From contig OZ220718.1 in the NCBI GenBank assembly GCA_965116765.1, forward strand, positions 5,704,001-5,768,000: 64,000 bases of DNA, given 5' to 3'. A model generated the notes under the pieces. The model saw nothing but the letters and a program-made list of their open reading frames with translations. It was not told the origin of the DNA and did no database searches. A program made the position numbers and the translations under genes. The DNA comes from JAJEEA01 sp965116765 (GTDB lineage Bacteria; Acidobacteriota; Vicinamibacteria; Vicinamibacterales; UBA8438). The first letter of the stretch is position 1, and each line of letters starts with the position of its first letter. This document shows positions 37,913 to 46,061 of this stretch, one piece after another.

Positions 37913-38752
37913 TCATCGAACCTCTCGGTCCTTCACGGCGACGATCGCGATTGCCCTCAGATGCTCGGCGTAGCGTCGAAAGACCGCTCGCATCGCCTGG
38001 ATGCGCCGGCGCGCGGCCGGCGTCCTGGCCACGTTCCAGATGAACCGAAGGGTCCGCGGCAGACCCTCGTCACGCAGGAATCGCCTCGGGGCCAGCAGGT
38101 GCATCGGGGCCGTGAGCCGTGTCCTGACGACGAGTCCCTGCTCGGCGAGCAGCGCGCACCACTCGCTCGCGGTCAGCGGACGCGCCCCCACGTGGATCGC
38201 GTCGGACAGGACCCGCTGGATCTCCGACTTGAAGGAGTCGTGCAGGTCGTCCGGCTCCAGGGACAGCTCGTGAATGCCGTAACGCCCGCCTGCCCGCAGC
38301 ACGCGCGTGGCCTCGGCAACGATGGCGGCCTTCTGGGCGGCGGTCTGCATGGTCAGCATGGCCTCGCCGTAGACCACGGTCGCCGATGCAGCGGGGAGGC
38401 CCGTCTCCTGGGCGCGGCCGACGAGACACCGCCGGCCTTCGCCGCCGAGATGGCGGCGGACGTGCCGGGCGGCGTCCTCGTCGCGTTCGATCCCGACGTA
38501 GGAACGCGGCCGGCGCTCGAGAGCGGCGCGGGCCGTAGCGCCGAGGCCGGGGGCGAGCTCGACGACGTCATCGCTCTCCCGGATGTCGAGCGCATCGAGC
38601 ATCTGCCGGGTCAACTCGATGCCCCCCGGCCGCAGAACGCGCTTCCCCATCCGGGCGAGAAGCCAGTGACCGGGCATGCGGCTGTACTGAAGATGGCCGC
38701 CGGGCGCGGGCGGGTCGGACGCCTGGTGTGTCGATTGAAGTTCATGCAGCAC
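37913..38752 (-). CDS. Class I SAM-dependent methyltransferase
   Basis: A 279-residue cytosolic enzyme with a methyltransferase-11 type core: motif I VVELAPGLGATARAAL, SYVGIERDEDA, and VVYGEAMLTMQTAAQKAAIV with VLRAGGRYGIHELSL. The substrate is unknown. GTG start follows AGGAGGTG at the correct distance. It is the first gene behind a minus-strand promoter with a Fur-like box (38941-38991), and its stop overlaps an ATG of the next methyltransferase by four bases. A metal-controlled methyltransferase pair could modify a metallophore or a tetrapyrrole, but that is a guess. Confidence 0.83.
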   Translation of the reverse strand: MLHELQSTHQASDPPAPGGHLQYSRMPGHWLLARMGKRVLRPGGIELTRQMLDALDIRESDDVVELAPGLGATARAALERRPRSYVGIERDEDAARHVRRHLGGEGRRCLVGRAQETGLPAASATVVYGEAMLTMQTAAQKAAIVAEATRVLRAGGRYGIHELSLEPDDLHDSFKSEIQRVLSDAIHVGARPLTASEWCALLAEQGLVVRTRLTAPMHLLAPRRFLRDEGLPRTLRFIWNVARTPAARRRIQAMRAVFRRYAEHLRAIAIVAVKDREVR

Positions 38753-38940
38753 AGCGGCACCTCCTGCGATCGGACCTACGTTCTCGAGTAATCCGGGGCG
38801 CGCCGACGATTACCCCTCGGATTGCGTATTCGCTCTACCGGCCGCGCCAAGCCGGGTGACAGTCCGCGTAGCGGTCCGGCGCTCTCGAACCAGCTCCCCC
38901 TGCTCTCGCACCGCTCTCCTCCAGGAATCTAAATTGATAT

Positions 38941-38991
38941 TGAGACTCATTTGCATTTATGGACTCTATACCCGGTCGAACCCGCAGTCAA
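38941..38991 (-). promoter_or_regulatory. Promoter with weak Fur-like box for the methyltransferase pair
   Basis: On the minus strand, TTGACT (38991-38986), a 17-base spacer and TAGAGT (38968-38963) are followed by a degenerate Fur-like site. On the plus strand this site reads TGAGACTCATTTGCA (38941-38955). One half-site is good, the other weak. The layout equals that of the other five promoters. Confidence 0.5.
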
Positions 38992-39085
38992 GGAGAGGCG
39001 ATTCCTCCCTTCGTGAACTCGACGCCCAGGCGGGAACCGGCGCTGCGCGACGTGCCGCTCCTGCTCGTGCCCGGAGCTCGGCCCC

Positions 39086-39964
39086 GTGCAGGAGACCCTG
39101 CTGATTCCGCTGCTCTCCCGCGCCAGGGAGACCGAACGGCGGCGCGGCCTGTTGCGCGATCCGCGGGCGGTCGAGATCGTGCGCGACCTCGACTACGACT
39201 TCTCGAAGTGGGAGGGCGGGCGCAGCATGAAGGGGGCGGTGCTGCGCGCACGCATGTTCGACGACTACGTCGAGGACTTCCTGGCCGCGCATCCCGAGGG
39301 GACCGTCGTCGAGATCGGCTGCGGCCTCGACACCCGCTTCGACCGGGTCGACAACGGCCGGGTGCGCTGGTTCGACCTCGACCTGCCGGACGCCATGGCC
39401 CTGCGGCGCCGCTTCTTCGACGACGAGCCGCGTCGGACGATGGTCGCCGCGTCGGTCCTCGACACCGACTGGATGGATCAGGTCGAGGCCGCAGGCGGCC
39501 CCTGGATGTTCGTCGCCGAGGCGGTGCTCATCTACTTCGACGCGCCGGACGCGCAGCGCGCCATCGTCGACATCGCCGGGCGCTTCCCCGGCGCCCGCAT
39601 CGCCTTCGACACGACGGCGGCGCGGATGGTCGACACCCAGGACCGCCACGACGCGATGCGGCACCTCCCGCGCGAGAGCTGGTTTCGCTGGAAGTGCGAC
39701 GAGCCGCGCGAGATCGAGTCGTGGGCCGGCGCGAACCTCCGCCTCGCGGCGTCGAAGACGTTCCTCGACGCCGGCCGCGACCTCGTGGACCGGCTGCCCT
39801 CGCTGCTGCGCCTGACCGCGCGGTACGCGCCGTTCCTGCTGCGGCGGCAGGCGTCGCTGTACCGGTTGAATCTGGCCACCGTCGAGGGCGGTGCGGAAGC
39901 CGCCGACGGGACGCACGGAGCAAGCGTCGACGACCGTCCAGCCGCCACCGCGGCCACGTCGTGA
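39086..39964 (+). CDS. Leucine carboxyl methyltransferase-family SAM methyltransferase (copy 2)
   Basis: A 292-residue paralogue of the methyltransferase at 37.1-37.9 kb; most of the first 180 residues match by eye, including EIGCGLDTRF, WFDLDLPDAM, VLDTDWMDQVEAAGGPWMFV. It has an extra 50-residue stretch in the C-terminal half and a longer tail. As in copy 1, the first usable start is GTG inside the conserved P-V-Q-E-T-L segment, and family-like residues (ELGP) precede it in frame after a stop. A GTG at 39013 behind AAGGAGAGG would give a plausible N-terminus in another frame. The gene diverges from the Fur-type promoter of copy 1's operon. Confidence 0.82.
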   Translation: MQETLLIPLLSRARETERRRGLLRDPRAVEIVRDLDYDFSKWEGGRSMKGAVLRARMFDDYVEDFLAAHPEGTVVEIGCGLDTRFDRVDNGRVRWFDLDLPDAMALRRRFFDDEPRRTMVAASVLDTDWMDQVEAAGGPWMFVAEAVLIYFDAPDAQRAIVDIAGRFPGARIAFDTTAARMVDTQDRHDAMRHLPRESWFRWKCDEPREIESWAGANLRLAASKTFLDAGRDLVDRLPSLLRLTARYAPFLLRRQASLYRLNLATVEGGAEAADGTHGASVDDRPAATAATS

Positions 39965-39991
39965 CGTGCGCAAGTTGGCGGCGACGACGTC

Positions 39992-40375
39992 ATGACGAAG
40001 CTCGGAATCCTGCTCACGGCCTGTCTGGTGGCCCTGTCGACACCGGCCCTCGCCCAGGACCCGGCCATCTCCGGCACGGTGGCCGACCAGACCGGCGGCG
40101 TGCTGCCGGGGGTGACCGTCGAGGCGGCCGGCCCCGCGCCCGCCGGACGGCGGGTGGCGGTCACCGACGGCGAGGGCGCTACGTCATCGACGGGCTGCCG
40201 GCTGGGAGACTCGAGCCTGACGTGACGGTCGGCTCGCGGATGGCTGACACGCGGGCGGCGGCGCATCGGCCCGGTGCCGACGATGGTCGACCCCGGCGCG
40301 CCGTTCACGCTGATCGACGCCTGGCCGTCGTTCGAGCGGTCGCCGAGCGACAACGTCTGGCGCGGGAACGACTGA
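39992..40375 (+). pseudogene. Remnant with carboxypeptidase-regulatory-like domain
   Basis: A signal peptide and the start of a carboxypeptidase-regulatory-like domain (ISGTVADQTGGVLPGVTVEA) are followed by a frame change near 40176, after which YVIDGLPAGRLEPDVTV continues the same domain. A second change leads to a short C-terminal stretch, IGPVPTMVDPGAPFTLIDAW, ending at a TGA. In intact relatives this domain precedes a TonB receptor of about 1000 residues, which is absent. I read it as a largely deleted and decayed receptor gene. Confidence 0.6.
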
Positions 40376-40500
40376 CCCCCCGCGGCCTGCCGTCGCCGCG
40401 CAGTCGCCCGTGCACGGGGCGCGCCGCTGCTGCCGCCGCCTGTCCGGTCTCCGCGCCGCTTCACCGAGCCCAGCGGGCGGCGGGGAAGGGAGACGAGCTG

Positions 40501-40704
40501 ATGGCGGTGTCGCTGGCCTTCGGCGTGCTGTTCGCCACCTTCATCACGCTGATCCTGGTGCCGGTCTCGTACCTGATCCTCGACGACGTGCAGCGGGCGC
40601 TGCGACGGCTGTTCGGGTCGGGGGAGCCGGCCGGCCGGCGGGAGGCGAGCTACGAGGGCACGGCGGCAAACGCGGGGACCGCGTCCGCTGCGTCCTTAAC
40701 CTAA
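40501..40704 (+). pseudogene. C-terminal remnant of an RND efflux transporter
   Basis: Sixty-seven residues beginning MAVSLAFGVLFATFITLILV and continuing PVSYLILDDVQRAL match the last transmembrane helix of AcrB/MexB-type RND pumps. The frame upstream shows no further pump sequence, so about 95 percent of the gene is missing. Together with the remnant just upstream it marks a scar of deletion between the methyltransferase and the iron-type operon. Confidence 0.65.
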
Positions 40705-40836
40705 GCGGCCTGGGAACCAGGCCGCGGCAGGCGCGCGCCGGTCGAGCGCATCCGGCGCGGTGGTGGCGAGGGCGGGCTGACGTCCCGCCAGTCAGGACGG
40801 CGAGACGCGCGCGTGGGACCGACGCAACTCGCGCCT

Positions 40837-42159
40837 TCATCGCGATCCGGTCGAGGGCAAGTCGCATGCCGGCGCCAGGAGCGGGGCGAGCGGCGCCTCG
40901 AGGGCGGCCCGGCCGTCCGCCGTCGCCGCCGCGGCGAGGAGCCCGCGCGGCAACTCCGCGAGCACGAGCCGGGCATCCGCAGACTCCGAGACCTCGCCCG
41001 CCAGGGTACGGAACCAGACGTCCACCGCTTCCGGCGCCCCGCTGCCGGCCGCCTCGAGGGCGCCGGCCAGCTCGTCGCGGCCGACGGCGCCGTCGCCGTC
41101 GCGATCCGCGCGGCCGAGGTGGAAGAGGACCATCCGACTCCAATGGCGGGCGATGTAGCTCGCCGCGAACTCCTCCACGATCTCGCCGCGGCTCACGCGG
41201 CGGTCGCCGTCGCGGTCGAAGGACGCGAAGCGTTCCTCCTGGTAGTCGCTTGCGTTCTCCGCGTTCGTGTCGGCGCCGGGATCCGGCACGAAGAGCGCGT
41301 ACTCGCGCAGGCTGAGCACACCGTCGCCGTCGATGTCGCCGTGCATGCGGCGCTCGACCTGGTGGTCCAGGTTCTCCCACAGGCCGGCGCCCACCTCGCC
41401 CGGCTCGACGAACCCGTCCTCGTCGGCGTCGAGGCTCATGACCCAGTTCATCTGCCGCGGCCGGCTGCGGCCCGGGTCCATGATCTCGACGAGGCGAAGG
41501 ACCGGCACCCGGCCGCTGCACTCGAGGTCCATCGACCGCTGGAACCAGTCGCCGAAGGCCGCGAGCTGCTCGCGAGTCGCGTCCGCCGACGCCTGCCCGC
41601 CGCCGGGGTCGCCCACGACGGCGAGGGCCTCGGGATCGACGGACCGCTCGGCGCTCCGCGTGACGGGAACGGGCAGGGCGTCGACCATCGCGCACAACCG
41701 GTCGGTGCAGGCCTGCGCGTCCACCTGCACCCAGCCCCCGGCGTCCGCGCGCTCTACGCGCGCCGCGAAGAACGAGCGGTCCTCGAAGCCCCACGTGTAC
41801 CAGCGGATGTCGGGCTGCGAGAGGTCGGTCGGGGCGGTCTGCCGCCAAGCCGACGCCAGCTCGATCTCGGGCGAAGGGGTGAGCCGCGTCGGCAGCTCCG
41901 TGTCGGGCCGCTCCCGCCCGGTCGCCTCGCGGGCGCGCTCGACGTTGTCCATCGCGTAAGTGTGCCAGCCGGGCTCGTGCCGCGCCTCGACGACGAGCCA
42001 GCCGCCCTCGAGGCGGGCGGCGTAGGTGACGGCGATGTCGTCGCCGAACCACACTTCCTGCGGGGCCGGCGCCTCCGGTTCCTGCGCGGCGGCGGGCCCG
42101 GCCGCGCCGAGCAGGGCCAGCAGAAGGAGCGCGTTCCGAACGGTGGTCATGCGGTTCAT
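40837..42159 (-). CDS. Exported DsbD-alpha-like protein with four EF-hands
   Basis: A 440-residue protein with a signal peptide. Residues about 35-170 resemble the N-terminal (alpha) domain of DsbD, the periplasmic thiol:disulfide reductant domain, with a Cys pair at C151 and C156 (ACTDRLC). Four calcium-binding EF-hand loops follow at about 244-255, 275-286, 315-326 and 352-363 (e.g. DADEDGFVEPGE, DIDGDGVLSLRE). Its ATG overlaps the stop of the upstream selenoprotein gene by four bases (ATGA), so the two are translationally coupled. I infer that it passes electrons to, or senses calcium for, the adjacent thioredoxin-like selenoprotein. No DsbD membrane domain is encoded here. Confidence 0.75.
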   Translation of the reverse strand: MNRMTTVRNALLLLALLGAAGPAAAQEPEAPAPQEVWFGDDIAVTYAARLEGGWLVVEARHEPGWHTYAMDNVERAREATGRERPDTELPTRLTPSPEIELASAWRQTAPTDLSQPDIRWYTWGFEDRSFFAARVERADAGGWVQVDAQACTDRLCAMVDALPVPVTRSAERSVDPEALAVVGDPGGGQASADATREQLAAFGDWFQRSMDLECSGRVPVLRLVEIMDPGRSRPRQMNWVMSLDADEDGFVEPGEVGAGLWENLDHQVERRMHGDIDGDGVLSLREYALFVPDPGADTNAENASDYQEERFASFDRDGDRRVSRGEIVEEFAASYIARHWSRMVLFHLGRADRDGDGAVGRDELAGALEAAGSGAPEAVDVWFRTLAGEVSESADARLVLAELPRGLLAAAATADGRAALEAPLAPLLAPACDLPSTGSR

Positions 42160-43484
42160 TGCGGCACTCCCGGAGCGTTGGACTTGCGGTAGAGCTGGCG
42201 CTGCGTCCGCACGCTCATGTCGAGCCGCGCGCCGTCACGGATGACCCCCAGGGTGGTCTCGTCCCCGGCGGTGACGTTGAGCCTCAGGTAGAGAAGACAG
42301 TCCGGAATCAGGGGATCCGACTCGACGCCGTCGACCGCGTAGACGACGTCGCCCCGCCGGATCTCGTGCAGATCGAGCACCGTCGCGCGGGGGTTCACGC
42401 GGGCCACCTCGCAGGCGAAGCCGTCCGGCCGCAGGCCCAGGGCGCGCTTGCGCTCCTCGTCGAGCGGCGCCGTCCTCAGGAACGTCACCGGATCGATCGA
42501 CCAGTAGCGGTAGCCGATGTCGGAGAACCACCAGAGCCTCGGCAGCTCGATGGCGAGATCGACGACGCCGGCGCCCTCACGCTCGACGGTGAGGGCGAGG
42601 CGGGTGGCCGACCGGTCGACGCCGTCGTAGACGTGAAGCAGGTCGCCGAACGTGAGCACCCTCGTGCCTTCGACTCCCACGATGCGGTCGCCCGCCCGCA
42701 GCCCCGCCTCGCGCGCCGCCCCGTCGGCGCGGTCGACCACCAGCCCCCGGGGCACGTCCAGGTGAAGGCCGACGTCGCGGACGTCGGGCGACCTGAACAT
42801 GTCGCGCGACTTGTCCAGGGTGCCGGCCAGCTCCTTGTCCACCGCCGCGTAGTCGCCGATCATGTGGCACTCGACGCAGCGCCCGCGGTCGAGCTCGACC
42901 TCGCGCAGCCGCTCCATCTCGCGCGGGAACAGGGCGGCGGGGCGGGCGCGGGCGGGAAGCTCGCCCGCCTGCCACCGCTCGTGCTCGGCGAGCCCCGCCT
43001 CGAGGGCCAGCGCGAAGCTGTCGAGATCAAGGTACGAATCGGCCGACGCCGCGTCGCGGCCCCCGTAGCGCAGGTAGATCTGCTCGTCGGGGCTGACGAT
43101 GAAGAAGTAGATCGCGTTGTGTCGGTCGAAGTCGTAGAGCCCGACGTCGATCCCGACCATGTTCACGATGCGCGCGCGAACGAACCGTTGCAGCAGACGT
43201 CCCCGGGGGGAGTCTCTCGGCGACAGCACAACCTGTGCGTCGAATCTTCTGCCGCTGATTCAAGGCGCGCAGCGGAACTCGACGAGCAGGGGGCGGCCGG
43301 TCTCCTGCGCCCGCGCGAGCGCCGCCTGGTAGTCGTCGAGCCACTCCAGGGTGTCGTCGTCGGCCGGCTGCCCGGCCGCCGCCGCGACGGGGATGAGCCC
43401 TATCACCAGGGCGGCCGCGGCAGACCGAAGCGCGCGCGCGGCCCGAGAATGACGGGACCCAGCCGCCGAATCCAACTGTCGCAT
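42156..43484 (-). CDS. Predicted selenoprotein: thioredoxin-like, c-heme and PDZ domains (in-frame TGA at 43260-43262)
   Basis: Two adjacent open frames are in the same frame and separated only by TGA. Read through, they give 442 residues: signal peptide, a thioredoxin-like domain with redox site EFRCAPU (Cys72, Sec75), YFFIVSPDEQIYLRYGG as the following thioredoxin strands, a CVECH heme c motif (residues 203-207), and PDZ-like repeats (GLRAGDRIVGVEGTRV, EIRRGDVVYAVDGVES). This matches the known 'Trx7/PDZ domain-containing (seleno)protein' type. A bacterial SECIS-like hairpin follows the TGA. Position in an operon with an exported chelatase and a DsbD-alpha/EF-hand protein fits a periplasmic redox role. 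If TGA were a real stop, only a 74-residue stub would be made, which is less likely. Confidence 0.82.
43222..43241 (-). promoter_or_regulatory. Bacterial SECIS-like hairpin for the Sec codon
   Basis: On the minus strand GAC-GCACA pairs with TGTGC-(T)-GTC around the loop GGT, with one bulged base. The loop begins 26 bases after the TGA, and its first two bases are G. Published rules for bacterial SECIS elements ask for a 16-37 nt spacing, a 4-16 bp upper stem and a G in the first two loop positions, all met here. Confidence 0.65.
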
Positions 43485-43523
43485 GTCGTCCTCCCGTGTG
43501 CTGGGCGCCGCCCGGGGGCGGCG

Positions 43524-44453
43524 CTATCGCTCGGCCACCTGCAAGAGCACCCACTCGGACAGGCGCTCGTCCGGCAGCAGGGCCTGACCGGCCATGCGGT
43601 ACGGCAACCCTTCGAGCCGCCGCCGGATGCCGGTCTCGATGCCGCCGTAGGACAGGAGCAGCGGCACGATCAGCACCGACTTGCCCTCGTCGACGGCGCC
43701 CTCGACCACCGCGCGCAGCTCCTCGGTCGCCTGGTCGCGGACCGGTTCCGACGCGTCGTCGCGCACCGTCAGGTGCTCGATGCGGCTGAAGCCCGTGCGG
43801 GGGCGGATCGCCTCGACCAGGATGCCCATGTTCCCGAGCCAGAGCTCGTTGTCCTCCTCCGAGCTCGGCCCGTGCGCCACGACCACGACGACCTCCTCTT
43901 CCGGCGCCTCGCTGACGTTCAGGGCGCGCGAAAGCAGGATCTCGGCGACCAGGGCGTGGGCGTCGAGCGCCCCTCCCACCGTGATGGGAATCGTCGTTTC
44001 GACCGGCGTGGTCCAGTCGAAGCCGGGGTCGTCGCCGGCGGGGTCGTCGCCGTCGTCTCCCCGGGAACCGCGCCGAGAGGCCATGCGGGCGGCCATGTTG
44101 CCGAACGCCTCCATCTGCGGGGGCGCTTGGTCGCGGGTTCCCAGCAGGTACTCGGTGGCGCGCATGACGCTGCTGTGCGACGAGACGAACAGCGGGACCG
44201 CGACGACGCTCGTGACATCGCGGTCCGCGAGACGATCCAGCGCGTCGCGGATCGTCCGCTTGTTCGCCATGCCGAACGCCACCTCTATCGGCACGCTCGG
44301 GTCCACCCGGGCGGCCAAGGCGAGGACCTCCTGGTTCCAGTCGGCGCGGCCGCCGTGAGCCAGCAGCAGGATGCCTTGGGCGTCGACGACGCCGGGCGTC
44401 AGCAGCACGAACGACAAGGCAGGCAGCAATCGCGTCCAAGCTCTCTTCGACAT
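43524..44453 (-). CDS. Exported CbiX/sirohydrochlorin-type chelatase-like protein
   Basis: A 309-residue protein with an N-terminal signal peptide (LLPALSFVLLTPGVVDA), then two CbiX-like halves: ILLLAHGGRADW with His33, VPLFVSSHSSV with His93, and VVVVVAHGPSSEEDNELW with His194, followed by VLIVPLLLSYGGIETGI. CbiX/CbiK chelatases insert Co or Fe into tetrapyrroles and are normally cytosolic; periplasmic CbiK forms are known in Desulfovibrio. An Asp/Gly-rich insertion separates the halves. ATG 44453 was preferred over 44459 because GAGGA is correctly spaced for it. It is the first gene of a Fur-type-controlled operon, 39 bases ahead of the selenoprotein. Heme or porphyrin iron handling in the periplasm is likely but unproved. 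Confidence 0.82.
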   Translation of the reverse strand: MSKRAWTRLLPALSFVLLTPGVVDAQGILLLAHGGRADWNQEVLALAARVDPSVPIEVAFGMANKRTIRDALDRLADRDVTSVVAVPLFVSSHSSVMRATEYLLGTRDQAPPQMEAFGNMAARMASRRGSRGDDGDDPAGDDPGFDWTTPVETTIPITVGGALDAHALVAEILLSRALNVSEAPEEEVVVVVAHGPSSEEDNELWLGNMGILVEAIRPRTGFSRIEHLTVRDDASEPVRDQATEELRAVVEGAVDEGKSVLIVPLLLSYGGIETGIRRRLEGLPYRMAGQALLPDERLSEWVLLQVAER

Positions 44454-44592
44454 GTCCATTCCTCGCCCGTTTCGCCTCGCGGGGGCGTTCCTGCGCCGCC
44501 CGCGCGCGATTCAAGGCCTCGCGCCGCACGCGGTCGCCGTGCCGCGTGCCGTCTCCCGCCGGCCGGCGTACCGGTCAGGACCCAACGGTAAT

Positions 44593-44650
44593 ACTGAGAC
44601 TGAGTCTCAGTGTCGGAACACACTCTATACCCGAGCGAGCTGCGGATCAA
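44593..44650 (-). promoter_or_regulatory. Promoter with perfect Fur-type palindrome for the chelatase operon
   Basis: On the minus strand TTGATC (44650-44645), 17 bases and TAGAGT (44627-44622) form a promoter. A perfect 9-1-9 palindrome, ACTGAGACTGAGTCTCAGT (44593-44611), directly follows over the expected start. The chelatase ATG is 140 bases downstream. Confidence 0.7.
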
Positions 44651-44743
44651 GCGCTCGAACCCGGCCCAAGGGCGGATGGGTCGGGGAATCTCCGCTGGTC
44701 CGCCCGAACTCCAACCTGGACCGCCGCCGGCCCAGGGCGTGGA

Positions 44744-44842
44744 CGGTGGTTCGGGCGGCCGACAGCGATGGCCGGAGCGAACGAGGATCGGGCGGCGGTT
44801 CGGGGCGGCCGACAACGGCGGCCGGCGCGAACGAGGGCCGGG
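44744..44842. repeat. Tandem repeat of 49-50 bp, two copies
   Basis: CGGTGGTTCGGGCGGCCGAC begins copy one at 44744 and CGGCGGTTCGGGGCGGCCGA begins copy two at 44793; both contain GGCCGG, GCGAACGAGG and end GGG. A third start (CGGTGGGG) follows. It lies in a 300-base stretch without a gene between a minus-strand promoter and the stop of the P19-like gene. Confidence 0.6.
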
Positions 44843-44958
44843 CGGTGGGGGAAGGCGCTGATCGGCTCCCCGCCCGCGGTCGCCGCCACCGGCGACGGGC
44901 GGGCGGGAGAGCCCTTGCTGCGGGGAGTGCGGGCTCGGGACCCGCGGATTCTCCGGGC

Positions 44959-45561
44959 TTACTGTGACCGCGGCGGCGCGTTCACGATCTCCGAGAAGTC
45001 GACGTTCCGATACCGGAACTGCTGGTACCGCATCAACTCCTGGCCATAGGTATCCAACCAGTCCCGGTGCCGCGCGAGGGCGAACCTGTCAGGCGCGTAG
45101 ATGTAGAAGTACACGTCGTATGGGTCGGAGGCGCCGCCGGGAAGCTGGATGTTGCGCGCGTAGTGGAAGTTGTCGATCAGGTTGATGTGCGGTGTGAGGG
45201 TGACGAAGTTGATCTCTCTCGTCGCCCTGTTCTGCACGAGCGCGTGGATGTTCAGGTAGGCGACGAATCCCCCGGGTGGCGTGCCCTCGGGAATACCCAT
45301 TTCATCCCAGTTCACGCGCGCCTCGATATGGACGTGCGTCAGGTCCTCGGGGAGGTTCCCCGCCAATGGCCTGACGAAATCCCGTACCGCTCCCTCGAAG
45401 ATGAAGACGATGCCCGGCTCGACCCGCTCTTCGCCGATCACCAGCTCCTGGGCCGACGCGGGCGTCGTCGTCAAGAGGAGCGCGCCGAGACACAGCCCGG
45501 CGGCGATGGCGAGCGAGCGGCCCGTGTTCGCGGCCGATTCCGGTGGGCGGTGGAGCATCAT
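44959..45561 (-). CDS. P19/Tp34-like periplasmic Fe2+ transport family protein
   Basis: A 200-residue exported protein. After the signal peptide the sequence follows the P19/Tp34/FtrA pattern: THVHIEARVNWDEMG, PPGGFVAYLNIHALVQNR, LTPHINLIDNFHYARNIQLP and DVYFYIYAP. These His and acidic positions bind Cu and Fe in characterised members, which feed the FTR1 or related iron permeases. No permease is encoded nearby. ATG 45561 was chosen because AAAGGA is well placed, although the frame continues upstream to 45594. The gene has its own promoter with a Fur-type palindrome and an unusual hairpin in its leader. Confidence 0.72.
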   Translation of the reverse strand: MMLHRPPESAANTGRSLAIAAGLCLGALLLTTTPASAQELVIGEERVEPGIVFIFEGAVRDFVRPLAGNLPEDLTHVHIEARVNWDEMGIPEGTPPGGFVAYLNIHALVQNRATREINFVTLTPHINLIDNFHYARNIQLPGGASDPYDVYFYIYAPDRFALARHRDWLDTYGQELMRYQQFRYRNVDFSEIVNAPPRSQ

Positions 45562-45673
45562 GGCGTCCTTTCGCTTGCACGGCATGACGTTCACTGCCTA
45601 CACTTGTGGCAGGACGAGCGTCGTCACGCGTGCTCGGTGTGGCTGGTCCTGGTCGGACCAGGCGCTCGACCGT

Positions 45674-45705
45674 GGCCCGCCGGGTGCTGCCACACCCGGC
45701 GGGCC
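45674..45705 (-). other. Leader hairpin, shared with the porin operon
   Basis: In the transcript of the P19-like gene a perfect 13-bp stem GGCCCGCCGGGTG / CACCCGGCGGGCC encloses the loop TGGCAG. Almost the same hairpin occurs in the leader of the porin operon (46570-46600). It lacks a T-run. It could be an attenuator, an RNA-binding site or a small repeat. Confidence 0.6.
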
Positions 45706-45750
45706 GCTTGATGCCGTTGCGGTTATGCCCTTGGCGGCATGTCCTGAAAC

Positions 45751-45804
45751 TGAGACTCAGTCTCAATAGGCGCGGATTCTATACCCGCGGAATCCATCGG
45801 TCAA
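45751..45804 (-). promoter_or_regulatory. Promoter with perfect Fur-type box for the P19-like gene
   Basis: On the minus strand TTGACC (45804-45799), 17 bases and TAGAAT (45781-45776) are followed by the perfect palindrome TGAGACTCAGTCTCA (45751-45765). Confidence 0.7.
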
Positions 45805-45848
45805 GTGTTCGTGCGTTGCCGCCCGATGATCGGGGGGAAAACTCCGGC

Positions 45849-45910
45849 TTGACGTCGGAGCCGCCCGGCCGTATGATGCTGCAAGCATCTGATATTGAGA
45901 CTCATTCTCA
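45849..45910 (+). promoter_or_regulatory. Promoter with Fur-type box for the DUF6787 gene
   Basis: TTGACG (45849-45854), 17 bases and TATGAT (45872-45877) form a near-consensus promoter. TGAGACTCATTCTCA (45896-45910) directly follows with both TGAGA/TCTCA arms intact. It diverges from the P19-like promoter, 45 bases away. Confidence 0.7.
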
Positions 45911-46061
45911 CAGATGCGGGATGATGACCGCCAACCTGCAGGAGCCGCGCCCGTACCCGGAAGCTTCTTGCTGCCGAGGGCGGAGGGCGAGCACGGGCAC
46001 GGGCACGTGAGCGACTACGGGGCAGGACGTGCTGTCCATCCCTGCCCCGGTAAGTGGATTG

